From: Brachybacterium faecium DSM 4810
GTDB lineage: Bacteria > Actinomycetota > Actinomycetes > Actinomycetales > Dermabacteraceae
Reading direction: 5' to 3'
Assembly: GCA_000023405.1 (NCBI GenBank)
Contig: CP001643.1
Location: 1,922,001 to 1,986,000, forward strand
DNA: 64,000 nucleotides
The translations under genes were made by a program, and so were the position numbers. The first letter of the stretch is position 1; each line of letters starts with the position of its first letter. Under the pieces are notes generated by a model. That model was not told the origin of the DNA and made no database searches. It saw nothing but the letters and a program-made list of their open reading frames with translations. Positions 38,901 to 46,671 of the stretch are shown piece after piece.

Positions 38901-39424
38901 GCGACCGGGAGCACTGGGCGAGCACCTTCGCCCCGCGCGACGTGCAGGACCTCCACGGCGAGATCAACCTGCTGCGGCACCTGCCGCTGCCGGTGATGGT
39001 CCGCGCGACGGAGGGGACCTCCACGCAGGAGCTGCGGCGCGTGCTGCACGCCGCCGCGACCGCCGGCGCCGAGGTGGAGGTCTCGGTCCCGCAGCAGCCG
39101 CTCGCGGACGCCGCGCTGGCCGCCGGGATCTCCGAGGCGGCGGTGCGCCTCGAGGACGCCGCCGCCTTCGCGGCCCGGGTCCCCACCCTCGAGCAGAGCC
39201 GGATCCGCCTGCTCGGCGAGGCCGACGACGCGCTGCGCCGCGCTCTCGCGGAGAGGATCGAGGTCGCCCTGTTGACGGGCGCCGTCGTGGCCAGCGGGCG
39301 CGTGGAGCTGCTGCCCTTCCTGCATGAGCAGGCGATCAGCGCCACGAACCACCGTTACGGCGATCCCCTCCCCCACGCCCTGGATCTCAACGGCGGCCGC
39401 GGCTGGGCCCGCGGCTGCGCCTGA
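35951..39424 (+). CDS. putA: Bifunctional proline dehydrogenase / L-glutamate gamma-semialdehyde dehydrogenase
   Basis: 1157 residues from TTG 35951, chosen because AGGAG lies 9 nt upstream; a GTG at 35960 is the alternative. Residues up to about 460 form the FAD-dependent proline dehydrogenase barrel (IKVRLVKGANLSME, LGVAGHNLFDVAFAH). A NAD-dependent aldehyde dehydrogenase domain follows, with ETSGKNSIIV and nucleophilic Cys in GHAGQKCSAASLV, then a C-terminal extension. It oxidises proline to glutamate with channelling. There is no N-terminal ribbon-helix-helix, so it is not a self-repressing PutA. Confidence 0.95.
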   Translation: MSPVHPSQSPLDDPRRIPTVEDVAAQVRSWVDAAATRPVPGAATMLSDLLRDPKGLDFTLAFVDRVIRPEDPRAAAVELRRLAQDPPAFLPAPLRRAVALGGAASRLAPSVVVPTAQAAMRRMVGHLILDARPGPLGASITRLTADGTHLNINLLGEAVLGAQEAARRLEGVRELVARPDVDYASIKVSSIVDHLPLWAAAETVDHIVETLLPLYLEAARAERPTFLNMDTEEYRDLELTLQVFEKLLDRPELAMLQAGIVLQAYLPDAPSAMSRLRRFAERRIAEGGAPIKVRLVKGANLSMEQVDASVHGWPQAPLLSKEETDAQYKRMLLEALDPEKLAAVHLGVAGHNLFDVAFAHLLMRERAIPTGPGHGVEFEMLAGMAPGQQAVVREATGTMRLYVPVVHPRHFDVAVSYLVRRLEENASSQNFLSAAFELDSSEELFSREQDRFARALERALRETSVATHRDQDRRDEARDAHGVVPLGSPALPAVPGAFRNTPDTDLSTPANQEWAARITHRIRGSELGEAEARAARRESVEEVDATLTAALEAQPAWEALGVEKRATILRRVAGTLAAHRAELLEVMAAETGKTLEQGDPEVSEAIDFALFYAEQAEQLAALEDLRAQARPLTLVTPPWNFPVAIPTGGTLAALVTGSAVIMKPAPQSRRCGALIGRLLHEAGVPDGVFTLVDVPEDEVGRSLIADPRVSQLILTGASDTAALFASWRPELRILAETSGKNSIIVTPQADLDLAAHDVAASAFGHAGQKCSAASLVITVGSVTTSRRFSAQLADAVLSLHVGMPTDPTVQMGPVIEPPGEKLRSGLTELAEGETWLSRPRQLDEGGRVFSPGVRTGVQEGSAFHLTEYFGPVLGVIHAETLEEAVRIQNGTAFGLTAGLHSLEPSEIAWWTEHVEAGNLYVNRGITGAIVQRQPFGGWKRSAIGQTAKAGGPNYLVHLMDWADAAAVPDALAEADAWLAEARHSDREHWASTFAPRDVQDLHGEINLLRHLPLPVMVRATEGTSTQELRRVLHAAATAGAEVEVSVPQQPLADAALAAGISEAAVRLEDAAAFAARVPTLEQSRIRLLGEADDALRRALAERIEVALLTGAVVASGRVELLPFLHEQAISATNHRYGDPLPHALDLNGGRGWARGCA

Positions 39425-39475
39425 GGACGAGGCTCAGACCGCACCGGCTCGACGGGCCTCGCTCCGGGGACGCCC

Positions 39476-39527
39476 GCTGCGACCCGCGGCACACCTCCCG
39501 CCCGGAGGAGGTGCCGTGGGTCGCAGC
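39476..39527. terminator. Long hairpin terminator after putA
   Basis: GCTGCGACCC-GC-GGCACACCTCC, a 5-nt loop, then GGAGGAGGTGCC-GT-GGGTCGCAGC. The stem is over 20 bp with two small internal mismatches. Confidence 0.75.
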
Positions 39528-39607
39528 CGTTCGCGTGCCTCTGCGCCGCGAGGCGGCGGACGTCGTACCGTGCTGCGGTAGTCTCCCGCCCTCATCGAAG
39601 GACTCCG

Positions 39608-40663
39608 ATGTCGGACAGCTCCCCGCAGCCCCGCCCCTCACGGCCCCGCGATCCCCACCTCGACAACGCCCGCGGCATCCTCATCGCGCTCGTCGTGGTG
39701 GGACACGCCATCGAATGCTTCGCGGCCGAGGCGGGCGTGCTCGGGGACACGCTGTACACGGCGATCTACTCGTTCCACATGGCCGCGTTCATCATGATCT
39801 CGGGCTTCCTCTCCCGCTCGTACCGCAACGAGCCGCGACAGGTGCGGCGGCTGCTCACGGCGATGGTGGTGCCGTACGTGCTCTTCCAGCTGATCCATGA
39901 GGCGGGGAAGGCGCTGCTGCTCGGCGAGGACTTCGAGCTGCAGATGTTCCTGCCGGCGTGGACCCTGTGGTTCCTGGTCGCCCTGGTGGCGTGGCGCCTG
40001 CTCACGCCGGTGCTGCGGCAGCTGCGCCATCCGCTGCTCTTCGCGGTGGCGATCGCCGTGATCTCCCCGCTGGACCCGGATCTCGACTCGACCTTCAGCC
40101 TGGGCCGGATCGCGCAGATGCTTCCGTTCTTCGTGCTGGGGCTGGTCACCACGCCGCAGATGCTCGAGCGCCTCCTCGCATTCCGTCACCGCTGGGCGGG
40201 GGGTGCGGTGCTCGCGGGCGTCGTCACCGTCGCTCTGCTGGTGGGCGACTGGCTGCCGCCGTCGGTGTTCTTCCTCCGCGGGCCCTACGACCTGGACGAC
40301 GGCGTCCTGTCCGAGATGGTCCTGCAGGTGCTCGTGCTGCTGGCCGGCGTGGCGGGCAGCCTCTCCCTGCTGCTGGTCGCACCGCGCGGGCGCTCCGCGC
40401 TCACCGTGGTCGGCGAGCGTTCCCTGACGGTCTATCTGCTGCACCCGGTGGTGCTGCTGCCGTTCCGGTACGCAGAGCAGCTGCCGGCCTGGTGGGCGAG
40501 CTGGTGGGGCACGCTCGGGCTGGTGGCGCTCGCTCTGGTGCTGACCGCTGTGCTCGCCAGCGGCATCGTCGCTCACGCCACCCGGTGGCTCACGAATCCG
40601 CCGATCGGTCACCTGCTGGTGCGGCCGGAGCAGCCTGCGGCCCCCTCCCCCGCGCCCCGCTGA
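39608..40663 (+). CDS. Acyltransferase 3-family membrane protein
   Basis: 351 residues, about ten membrane helices. The start HLDNARGILIALVVVGHAIE carries the conserved Arg and His of the acyltransferase 3 family, and SFHMAAFIMISGFLSRS follows. RSLTVYLLHPVV lies near the C-terminus. Family members move acyl groups onto sugars, peptidoglycan or exported molecules; the target here is unknown. ATG follows GAAGGAC, and TAGTCT about 25 nt upstream may be the -10. It faces the UGPase gene across a hairpin. Confidence 0.85.
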   Translation: MSDSSPQPRPSRPRDPHLDNARGILIALVVVGHAIECFAAEAGVLGDTLYTAIYSFHMAAFIMISGFLSRSYRNEPRQVRRLLTAMVVPYVLFQLIHEAGKALLLGEDFELQMFLPAWTLWFLVALVAWRLLTPVLRQLRHPLLFAVAIAVISPLDPDLDSTFSLGRIAQMLPFFVLGLVTTPQMLERLLAFRHRWAGGAVLAGVVTVALLVGDWLPPSVFFLRGPYDLDDGVLSEMVLQVLVLLAGVAGSLSLLLVAPRGRSALTVVGERSLTVYLLHPVVLLPFRYAEQLPAWWASWWGTLGLVALALVLTAVLASGIVAHATRWLTNPPIGHLLVRPEQPAAPSPAPR

Positions 40664-40693
40664 CGGCGACCGTCGCAGTCGACGCCGTGTGAT

Positions 40694-40736
40694 GCGTGAT
40701 GCGTCGGACCAGGTGCCGCATTCCGACGCATCACGC
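40694..40736. terminator. Bidirectional hairpin between acyltransferase and UGPase genes
   Basis: GCGTGATGCGTCGG / CCGACGCATCACGC, a perfect 14-bp stem with a 15-nt loop. The left arm is preceded by a direct repeat of TGATGCG. Confidence 0.65.
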
Positions 40737-40781
40737 AGCCTGCTGGTGCCGGTGGTGCGCAGCAGCGGAGGGGGCGGCGCG

Positions 40782-42170
40782 TCAGCTGGTCGAGGCGGTG
40801 CCGACGCGGGCGCCCTCCGGCACCTCGCCGCCTTCCTCGCCGAGCACCGCATCGCCGATCACGGTCACGTCGGCGCCGAAGGTCCAGTCGCCCTGCACCT
40901 CGAGGCTCGAAGCGTCCTTGAGCGAGGGCACGCCGTAGGGGAAGCGCGGCTCGAAGTCCTGGATGAGCTTGTAGGACCCGGCCTGCAGCGACACCGTCGG
41001 CACGTTCTCGACCTGCTGCACGAGCGCGGCCCGCTCGTCGAGCGCGTAGGCGTCCGAGCGCACCAGCAGCAGATCGGAGGTCGCCTTCACCGGCAGGAAG
41101 CGGTCGCGGCCCACCACGATCGCGGTCGCGCCGTCGAACACCTCGATCGCGGCGCCCATCGCGGACTCGATCTGGTAGACGGGGGTGCTGGTCTTGTCGG
41201 CCGGGTCCACCGTCTTCTCGTTGCGGATCAGCGGCAGGCCCATGATCCCGTCGCGCTCGGCGAGCACCGCCGCCATCTGCTCGAGGTCGAACCAGAGGTT
41301 GTTCGTGTGGAAGAACGGGTGGCGGTGCTCATCGGTGAAGTAGTCCATCTCCTCGGCCGGGGTCTGCGCGGTGTCGCGCAGGATGAGCCGCCCGTCGGAC
41401 TTGCGCACCGCCAGGTGCCCGCCCTTGCGGTCGGCGGGCGTGCGGCGGCACAGCTCCGCGGCGTAGGGCGCGCCGGTGGCGGCGAACCAGGCGGCGATCA
41501 CCGGGCTCGGGACGGTGCCGAGGTTGTCCGAGTTGGAGACGGAGGCGTACTTGAAACCGGCGTCCAGCAGCTGCTGGAGCAGGCCGGAGGTCTGCAGCGC
41601 GGTGTAGATGTCGCCGTGGCCGGGCGGGCACCACTCGAGATCAGGATCTGCCTCCCAGTCCACCGGGGTGAGGTCGTCCTGGCGGAGCTTGGGCTCCTTG
41701 TTCTGCAGGAAGTCCAGCGGCAGGTCGCCGACCGGGAGATCGGGGTACTTCGAGAGCACCTCGAGGGTGTCCTCCCGGGTGCGGAAGGAGTTCATGAAGA
41801 TCAGCGGCAGACGCGACCCGGTGCCGCGACGGGCGGCGAGGACCTGCTCCACGATGATGTCCAGGAACGATTTGCCGTCCCGCACGGGCAGCAGCGACTT
41901 GGCCTGGTCCAGGCCCATCGAGGTGCCGAGCCCGCCGTTGAGGTTGATGATCGCCAGCTGGTCGAAGACCTGCTTGGCCTCGCCCACATCGATCTTCACG
42001 TCCTCGAGCAGCGGCGGGTCGAGGTACGGCTCGATCGTGTCCTCGGGGATCGTGCCGGTGACGCCGTCCTCGAGCTGACCGTAGTAATGGGAGAAGACGT
42101 CGATCGCGGTCTGTGCGACCCCGTCGTCGGCCATCTTCCTCTGCGCTGCGGCAAGTCCTTCTGTGCTCAT
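40782..42170 (-). CDS. UTP-glucose-1-phosphate uridylyltransferase, eukaryotic type
   Basis: 462 residues. IINLNGGLGTSMGLDQAKSLLPV is the nucleotide-binding signature of the UDPGP family found in eukaryotes and some actinobacteria, unlike the GalU fold family common in bacteria. NSFRTREDT, GHGDIY, SNSDNLG and a C-terminal left-handed beta-helix-like part follow. It makes UDP-glucose for glycan synthesis. ATG 42170 lies 6 nt after TACCCT with no Shine-Dalgarno, so the mRNA is probably leaderless; an upstream in-frame start would add 30 residues. Confidence 0.92.
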   Translation of the reverse strand: MSTEGLAAAQRKMADDGVAQTAIDVFSHYYGQLEDGVTGTIPEDTIEPYLDPPLLEDVKIDVGEAKQVFDQLAIINLNGGLGTSMGLDQAKSLLPVRDGKSFLDIIVEQVLAARRGTGSRLPLIFMNSFRTREDTLEVLSKYPDLPVGDLPLDFLQNKEPKLRQDDLTPVDWEADPDLEWCPPGHGDIYTALQTSGLLQQLLDAGFKYASVSNSDNLGTVPSPVIAAWFAATGAPYAAELCRRTPADRKGGHLAVRKSDGRLILRDTAQTPAEEMDYFTDEHRHPFFHTNNLWFDLEQMAAVLAERDGIMGLPLIRNEKTVDPADKTSTPVYQIESAMGAAIEVFDGATAIVVGRDRFLPVKATSDLLLVRSDAYALDERAALVQQVENVPTVSLQAGSYKLIQDFEPRFPYGVPSLKDASSLEVQGDWTFGADVTVIGDAVLGEEGGEVPEGARVGTASTS

Positions 42171-42232
42171 GGGTCCAGGGTATCGGGACGGAGGCGTGCT
42201 CTGCTCCGTCCGTCCCGACCGCCCTCTGGATG

Positions 42233-43762
42233 TCAGCCGTCGAGCGCGAGCCGCGGCCAATGGGCGAGCGCGCGCAGCACGGACCGATCATGCGTGGCGA
42301 GCACCACGGCCGACGGGGTCTCCTCGAGCGCGTCGAGCAGGTCGTCGACGCCGCTGATCCCCAGGTGGTTGGTGGGTTCGTCGAGCAGGGCGACGTCGGG
42401 ACGCTCGGTGAACAGCGCGGCCAGCGCCCGCCGTCTGCGCTCCCCCGGGCTGCCCCGATGGGGTGATCTCGCCCCGTCGTCCTCCTGCTCGAGCAGTCCG
42501 ATGCGCGCATCGCTCAGACGCCGCACCGCTCCGACCGTGGGGGCCAGGTCCCCGGCCAGGACGCGCAGGAGCGTCGTCTTGCCGGCGCCGTTCGGCCCCA
42601 CCACGAGCAGGCGGTCGCCACCCGCGAGGCGCAGCGAGGTGGAGGCCAGACGCGGCGGCAGCCCGGCTTCCCGCTCGACCTCCACTCCGTCGGCGCGCAG
42701 CAGAGGAGTCCCTGCCCGGGTGTCGGAGGCGGGGAGCCGGAGCCGTGGAGGCGGCGTCGGCACATCGAGCCGATGCTCCTGGAGACGATCGAGCCGATCG
42801 TTCATCGCCCGCACCACGCCCGGGGCGCGGCTCTGTCGCTGATGCCTGCCGGTGCCCTTGTCGGGTCGCCATCCCGTGGAGAGGCGGGAGCGAGCCGTCT
42901 CGGCCTGGGCCTGCAGCCGCTCGTGCTCGTCCTGCTGCGCCCGGTGGGCGGCCTCCCAGGCGGCCCGATGACGGCGTCTGGCCTGCTGCCATTGCTCCAG
43001 TCCGCCGCTGACCAGCAACGGCCGGCCGTCACTGGTCGGGTCCAGATCGAGGAACCCGGTGGCGATCTCGGCGAGCAGCGCCCTGTCGTGGGAGATGATC
43101 GCGGCCGCCCCCGGATGCTCGCGCACCGCCTGGGTCAGGTGGCCGAGCCCACGGGCGTCGAGATGGTTCGTGGGCTCGTCGAGCAGGAGCAGATCGGCCC
43201 GGGCGGCGATCACCCCCGCCAGGCGCACCCGGTAGCGCTGGCCCACGGACATCGTGTCGAGCCGGCGCCCCCGCTCGGTGATCGCGCCGACCTCCTCGAG
43301 AGCGACCTGGAGGCGGCGGGGCGCATCCCAGGCGTCGATCGCGGCGGCCGCGGCGAGGGCGTCGTCGTAGCGCTGCGCCGCGGCGGCCCCGGTGTCCTCG
43401 CCGAGCGCCGAGGCCGCCTCGTCGAGAGCGTGCAGCACGCCGAGCGGACGGGCCAGGAGCTCGTCGAGCAGTGCGCCGACGGTGCGCGGACCGGATGCGT
43501 CCACGGCCAGCTCCTGAGGCACGACGCCGAGGCTGCCGTGTCGTGCGATCGTTCCGGCATCGGGTTCGAGGTCGCCGCCGAGCGCCTCGAGGAGGGTGCT
43601 CTTGCCGCGTCCGTTCTCCCCGACCACGGCGAGGCGGTCGCCCGGAGCGAGGGTGAGGTCCACGCCGCGCAGCAACACCCGGCCGCCGCGGGCGAGGTGG
43701 AGGTCCCGGGCGCGCAGGTGCGCAGCGCCGGTGGTGGTGCGGACAGAGATGTGTGACGTCAT
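42233..43762 (-). CDS. ABC-F family ATPase, probable antibiotic target-protection factor
   Basis: 509 residues with two fused ABC domains and no membrane part. Walker A1 is GENGRGKST (48-56), signature SVGQRYRVRL, Walker B1 LLLLDEPTNHLD (191-202). A basic inter-domain linker (about 250-345) carries the long helices that reach into the ribosomal P/E site. Walker A2 is GPNGAGKTT (389-397), with SPGERRRRAL and LLDEPTNHLG. ABC-F proteins displace macrolides, lincosamides or pleuromutilins, or act in translation. The upstream leader peptide and alternative hairpins favour an inducible resistance role. Confidence 0.88.
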   Translation of the reverse strand: MTSHISVRTTTGAAHLRARDLHLARGGRVLLRGVDLTLAPGDRLAVVGENGRGKSTLLEALGGDLEPDAGTIARHGSLGVVPQELAVDASGPRTVGALLDELLARPLGVLHALDEAASALGEDTGAAAAQRYDDALAAAAAIDAWDAPRRLQVALEEVGAITERGRRLDTMSVGQRYRVRLAGVIAARADLLLLDEPTNHLDARGLGHLTQAVREHPGAAAIISHDRALLAEIATGFLDLDPTSDGRPLLVSGGLEQWQQARRRHRAAWEAAHRAQQDEHERLQAQAETARSRLSTGWRPDKGTGRHQRQSRAPGVVRAMNDRLDRLQEHRLDVPTPPPRLRLPASDTRAGTPLLRADGVEVEREAGLPPRLASTSLRLAGGDRLLVVGPNGAGKTTLLRVLAGDLAPTVGAVRRLSDARIGLLEQEDDGARSPHRGSPGERRRRALAALFTERPDVALLDEPTNHLGISGVDDLLDALEETPSAVVLATHDRSVLRALAHWPRLALDG

Positions 43763-43929
43763 GTCGTGCCTTCCGGTGAGCAGTCACCGGGCATGGCGGA
43801 GCGCCGCCCGGTCGGAGTCCGGACGACGGCGCGAGGGGATGTGCTGTGGCGCCGCCGTCAGCGGCGGGCGCGGGGGCGCGGCGCGACGGTCGCGAAGCAC
43901 AGGCAGGAGAACGTCATGCCCCGACCGTA
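43763..43929 (-). promoter_or_regulatory. Attenuator of the ABC-F gene: promoter, leader and alternative hairpins
   Basis: On the minus strand, GTGACG, a 17-nt spacer and TACGGT (43924-43929) form the promoter. A leader reading frame starts 6 nt later. Downstream, one hairpin pairs CCGGGC-GGCG with CGCC-AT-GCCCGG (43787-43811). A second pairs CCGGTGA with TCACCGG (43773-43790). They share 43787-43790, so only one can form, and the second abuts the GGAAGG ribosome site of the ABC-F gene. A further CCGCCG/CGGCGG stem holds the leader stop codon in its loop. Confidence 0.7.
43858..43917 (-). CDS. Leader peptide of the ABC-F gene
   Basis: A 19-residue reading frame, MTFSCLCFATVAPRPRARR. It has no Shine-Dalgarno, and TACGGT lies 6 nt before its ATG, so it is read from the 5' end of the mRNA. 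The C-terminal part contains Arg-Pro-Arg and Arg-Ala-Arg. Arg/Lys-X-Arg/Lys is the known motif at which macrolide-bound ribosomes stall, so the peptide could sense such drugs and switch the downstream hairpins. The drug specificity is inference. Confidence 0.65.
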   Translation of the reverse strand: MTFSCLCFATVAPRPRARR

Positions 43930-44027
43930 GAGCTCCCGCCGCGAGGCGTCACGCGAATACTCGAGGACCACCGCGGCGCCACATCGTCCGCTCGCCGCCT
44001 GCCGCCTCTGCTCGGCGTCGCCCTCCG

Positions 44028-44033
44028 TACGAT
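44028..44033 (+). promoter_or_regulatory. -10 box of a leaderless promoter for the HAD gene
   Basis: TACGAT, 6 nt before the ATG at 44040. Confidence 0.5.
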
Positions 44034-44039
44034 GGCGCG

Positions 44040-44690
44040 ATGAGCACCTCCTCCCTCACGCAGCTGCGCGACCTCATGCACGATCACCACATCCGTGCGG
44101 TGGTGTCGGATCTCGACGGGGTGCTGCGGCTCTTCGATCCGTCTCTGTGGGGCGAGCTCGACGCGATCGGCGGGGTGCCGGAGGGCACGGTCTACGAGGC
44201 GGTGCTCGGTCATCCCTTCCTCGACGAGGTGGTGCGGGGCCGTGGCACGCACCGCCAATGGTGCGAGCACGCAGCATCCGCCCTGGTGGCGGCGGGCAGC
44301 ACGCCGGAGCGTGCCGACGCCGTGATCCGGGGGTGGCTGTCCTCCCCCGCCCGGATCGATCGAGAGGTCCTGGACGAGCTGGAGACGCTGCGCGCCGCGG
44401 GGACGGCGGTGTTCCTCCTGACCAACGGCACCGACCGGGTTCCCGAGGAGCTCGACGACCTGGAGATGACGCCCTTCCTCGGCCCGGGCCGACGGTTCCT
44501 GCTGAACACAGCGGATCTCGGTGCCGCCAAGCCTGACCGCGGCGCCTACGCGCTTGCGCATGCGCGGATCGAGCACGAGCTCGGCGAGAGCCTGGACGCC
44601 GAACAGGTCGCGTTCCTCGACGACTCCCCGCGGCACGTGCGCGGTGCCGCCTCCTACGGGTGGCATGCGGTGCTCCACCGCGCCGTGTGA
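44040..44690 (+). CDS. HAD-family phosphatase-like protein
   Basis: 216 residues. [13 protein letters not shown] near residue 21 gives the nucleophile Asp24 and acid Asp26, LLTNGTDR is motif II and the C-terminal [17 protein letters not shown] is motif IV, with a Lys in [10 protein letters not shown] as motif III. The small cap is helical, as in class I HAD hydrolases (epoxide hydrolase-like or phosphoglycolate phosphatase-like). The substrate is unknown. It lies 58 nt upstream of metG on the same strand but metG has its own promoter. Confidence 0.85.
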   Translation: MSTSSLTQLRDLMHDHHIRAVVSDLDGVLRLFDPSLWGELDAIGGVPEGTVYEAVLGHPFLDEVVRGRGTHRQWCEHAASALVAAGSTPERADAVIRGWLSSPARIDREVLDELETLRAAGTAVFLLTNGTDRVPEELDDLEMTPFLGPGRRFLLNTADLGAAKPDRGAYALAHARIEHELGESLDAEQVAFLDDSPRHVRGAASYGWHAVLHRAV

Positions 44691-44734
44691 GAACGGGGAT
44701 GCCGGCCCCGTCGGAGCACGCGCCCGCCCTCCCT

Positions 44735-44740
44735 TAGAAT
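44735..44740 (+). promoter_or_regulatory. -10 box of a leaderless promoter for metG
   Basis: TAGAAT, 8 nt before the metG ATG. Confidence 0.5.
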
Positions 44741-44748
44741 CGACTGCT

Positions 44749-46548
44749 ATGAGCACAGTCCTGTCCGCGGTCGCCTGGCCGTACGCCAATGGTCCCCGCC
44801 ACATCGGCCATGTCGCCGGCTTCGGCGTCCCCTCCGACGTCTTCTCCCGGTACATGCGGATGGCGGGCCATGACGTGCTCATGGTCTCCGGCACCGACGA
44901 GCACGGCACCCCGATCCTCGTCGAGGCCGACAAGGAGGGCATCAGCGCCCGCGACCTCGCCGATCGCAACAACCGCCTCATCGTCGAGGACCTCGTCGCG
45001 CTGGGGCTGAGCTACGACCTGTTCACCCGCACCACCACCCGCAACCACCACCAGGTGGTGCAGGACATGTTCGTCACGGTGCGGGACAACGGCTACATGA
45101 TCGAGCAGACCACCTCGGGGGCGATCTCCCCCTCGACGGGCCGCACCCTGCCGGATCGCTACATCGAGGGCACCTGCCCGATCTGCAGCGCCGGCGGTGC
45201 GCGCGGCGACCAGTGCGACAACTGCGGCAACCAGCTCGACCCCACCGACCTCATCGACCCCGTCTCCCGCATCAACGGCGAGACCCCGGAGTTCGTCGAG
45301 ACCTCGCACTGGTTCCTGGATCTGCCGGCGCTGGCCGCAGAGCTGGGCCGATGGCTCGACGAGCGGGAGGCGACCGGGCTGTGGCGCCCGAACGTGATCC
45401 GCTTCAGCCAGAACATCCTCGAGGACATCAAGCCCCGCGCGATGACCCGCGACATCGACTGGGGCATCCCGGTGCCGGGCTGGGAGGACCAGCCGAACAA
45501 GCGCCTGTACGTGTGGTTCGATGCGGTGATCGGCTATCTCTCCGCCTCGATCGAGTGGGCCCGCCGCTCCGGCGACCCCGAGGCGTGGCGCAGGTGGTGG
45601 AACGATCCCGAGACCCTCGCCTACTACTTCATGGGCAAGGACAACATCGTCTTCCACTCGCAGATCTGGCCGGCGGAGATGATCGCCCAGAACGGGCAGG
45701 GCGACAAGGGCGGCGAGCCCGGCCGCTTCGGGGAGCTGAAGCTCCCCACCGAGGTGGTCTCCAGCGAGTTCCTCACCATGGAGGGCAAGAAGTTCTCCTC
45801 CTCGAAGGGGATCGTCATCTACGTGCGGGACGTGCTCGAGCGCTACCAGCCCGATGCGCTGCGCTACTTCATCTCCGCGGCCGGCCCGGAGAACCAGGAT
45901 GCGGACTTCACCTGGGTCGATTTCGTCTCCCGCACCAACAACGAGCTGGTCGCCGGCTGGGGGAACCTCGTCAACCGCACCGCGGCGATGATCGCGAAGA
46001 ACGTGGGCGAGATCCCGGAGGCCGGAGAATTCGAGGAGATCGACACCGCCCTGCTGGATCAGATCCGCGAGGGCTTCACCACGGTGGGCGGCCTCATCGA
46101 GGCGCACCGTCAGCGCGCCGCGATCGCGGAGGCCATGCGCCTGGTGGGCGAGGCGAACGCGTACGTCTCCCGCACCGAGCCGTTCAAGATGAAGGCCGAG
46201 GAGCAGCGTCCCCGCCTGCTCACGGTGCTGCATGTGCTCGCCCAGGCGGTCACCGACCTCAACACGATGCTCGCCCCCTTCCTGCCGCAGTCCGCGAACG
46301 CGGTGGAGCGGGCACTGGGCGGGCAGCGCCAGATCGCGCCGATGCCCCGCATCGAGGAGGTCGAGGATCTCGACGGCGGGCCGCGCTACCCCATCATCAC
46401 CGGCGACTACACCGACGTCCCCGCCTGGGAGCACCGACCGGTCACACCCGGCCAGACGGTCGCCAAGCCCACCCCGATCTTCGTCAAGCTCGATCCGACG
46501 ATCGCGGAGCAGGAGCTCGAGCGGCTCGAGGCCGCCGCGGAGGAGTGA
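44749..46548 (+). CDS. metG: Methionyl-tRNA synthetase
   Basis: 599 residues, class I synthetase. RHIGHVAGF is the HIGH motif, KKFSSSKG replaces KMSKS, and CPICS...CDNC in the insert is a zinc-binding knuckle of the MetRS2 subtype. The anticodon-binding helices follow from about residue 400. There is no C-terminal EMAP-type tRNA-binding domain, which fits actinobacterial MetRS. I start at ATG 44749, where the protein begins directly with [19 protein letters not shown] 8 nt upstream suggests a leaderless mRNA. Confidence 0.96.
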   Translation: MSTVLSAVAWPYANGPRHIGHVAGFGVPSDVFSRYMRMAGHDVLMVSGTDEHGTPILVEADKEGISARDLADRNNRLIVEDLVALGLSYDLFTRTTTRNHHQVVQDMFVTVRDNGYMIEQTTSGAISPSTGRTLPDRYIEGTCPICSAGGARGDQCDNCGNQLDPTDLIDPVSRINGETPEFVETSHWFLDLPALAAELGRWLDEREATGLWRPNVIRFSQNILEDIKPRAMTRDIDWGIPVPGWEDQPNKRLYVWFDAVIGYLSASIEWARRSGDPEAWRRWWNDPETLAYYFMGKDNIVFHSQIWPAEMIAQNGQGDKGGEPGRFGELKLPTEVVSSEFLTMEGKKFSSSKGIVIYVRDVLERYQPDALRYFISAAGPENQDADFTWVDFVSRTNNELVAGWGNLVNRTAAMIAKNVGEIPEAGEFEEIDTALLDQIREGFTTVGGLIEAHRQRAAIAEAMRLVGEANAYVSRTEPFKMKAEEQRPRLLTVLHVLAQAVTDLNTMLAPFLPQSANAVERALGGQRQIAPMPRIEEVEDLDGGPRYPIITGDYTDVPAWEHRPVTPGQTVAKPTPIFVKLDPTIAEQELERLEAAAEE

Positions 46549-46671
46549 GCACGGCCCGGCGCGGGCACCGCCTCCTGCGCACCTGACCGTCTGGCCCGTC
46601 CCCGCCCCCCACCGGGCGGTGAGGGGATACGGTGTCCGCACCGAAGCCCTCGGCGAGGAGGCGTTGCCGCC

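Noticed and set aside
35645..39376. A 1243-codon minus-strand frame opposite putA
   Set aside because: Its translation is a low-complexity run of Arg, Gly, His and Leu, typical of the antisense of a GC-rich gene, whereas putA shows complete domain motifs.
39425..39475. Possible small gene between putA and the acyltransferase
   Set aside because: The gap is occupied by a long terminator hairpin and promoter sequence; the short frames there show no start signals.
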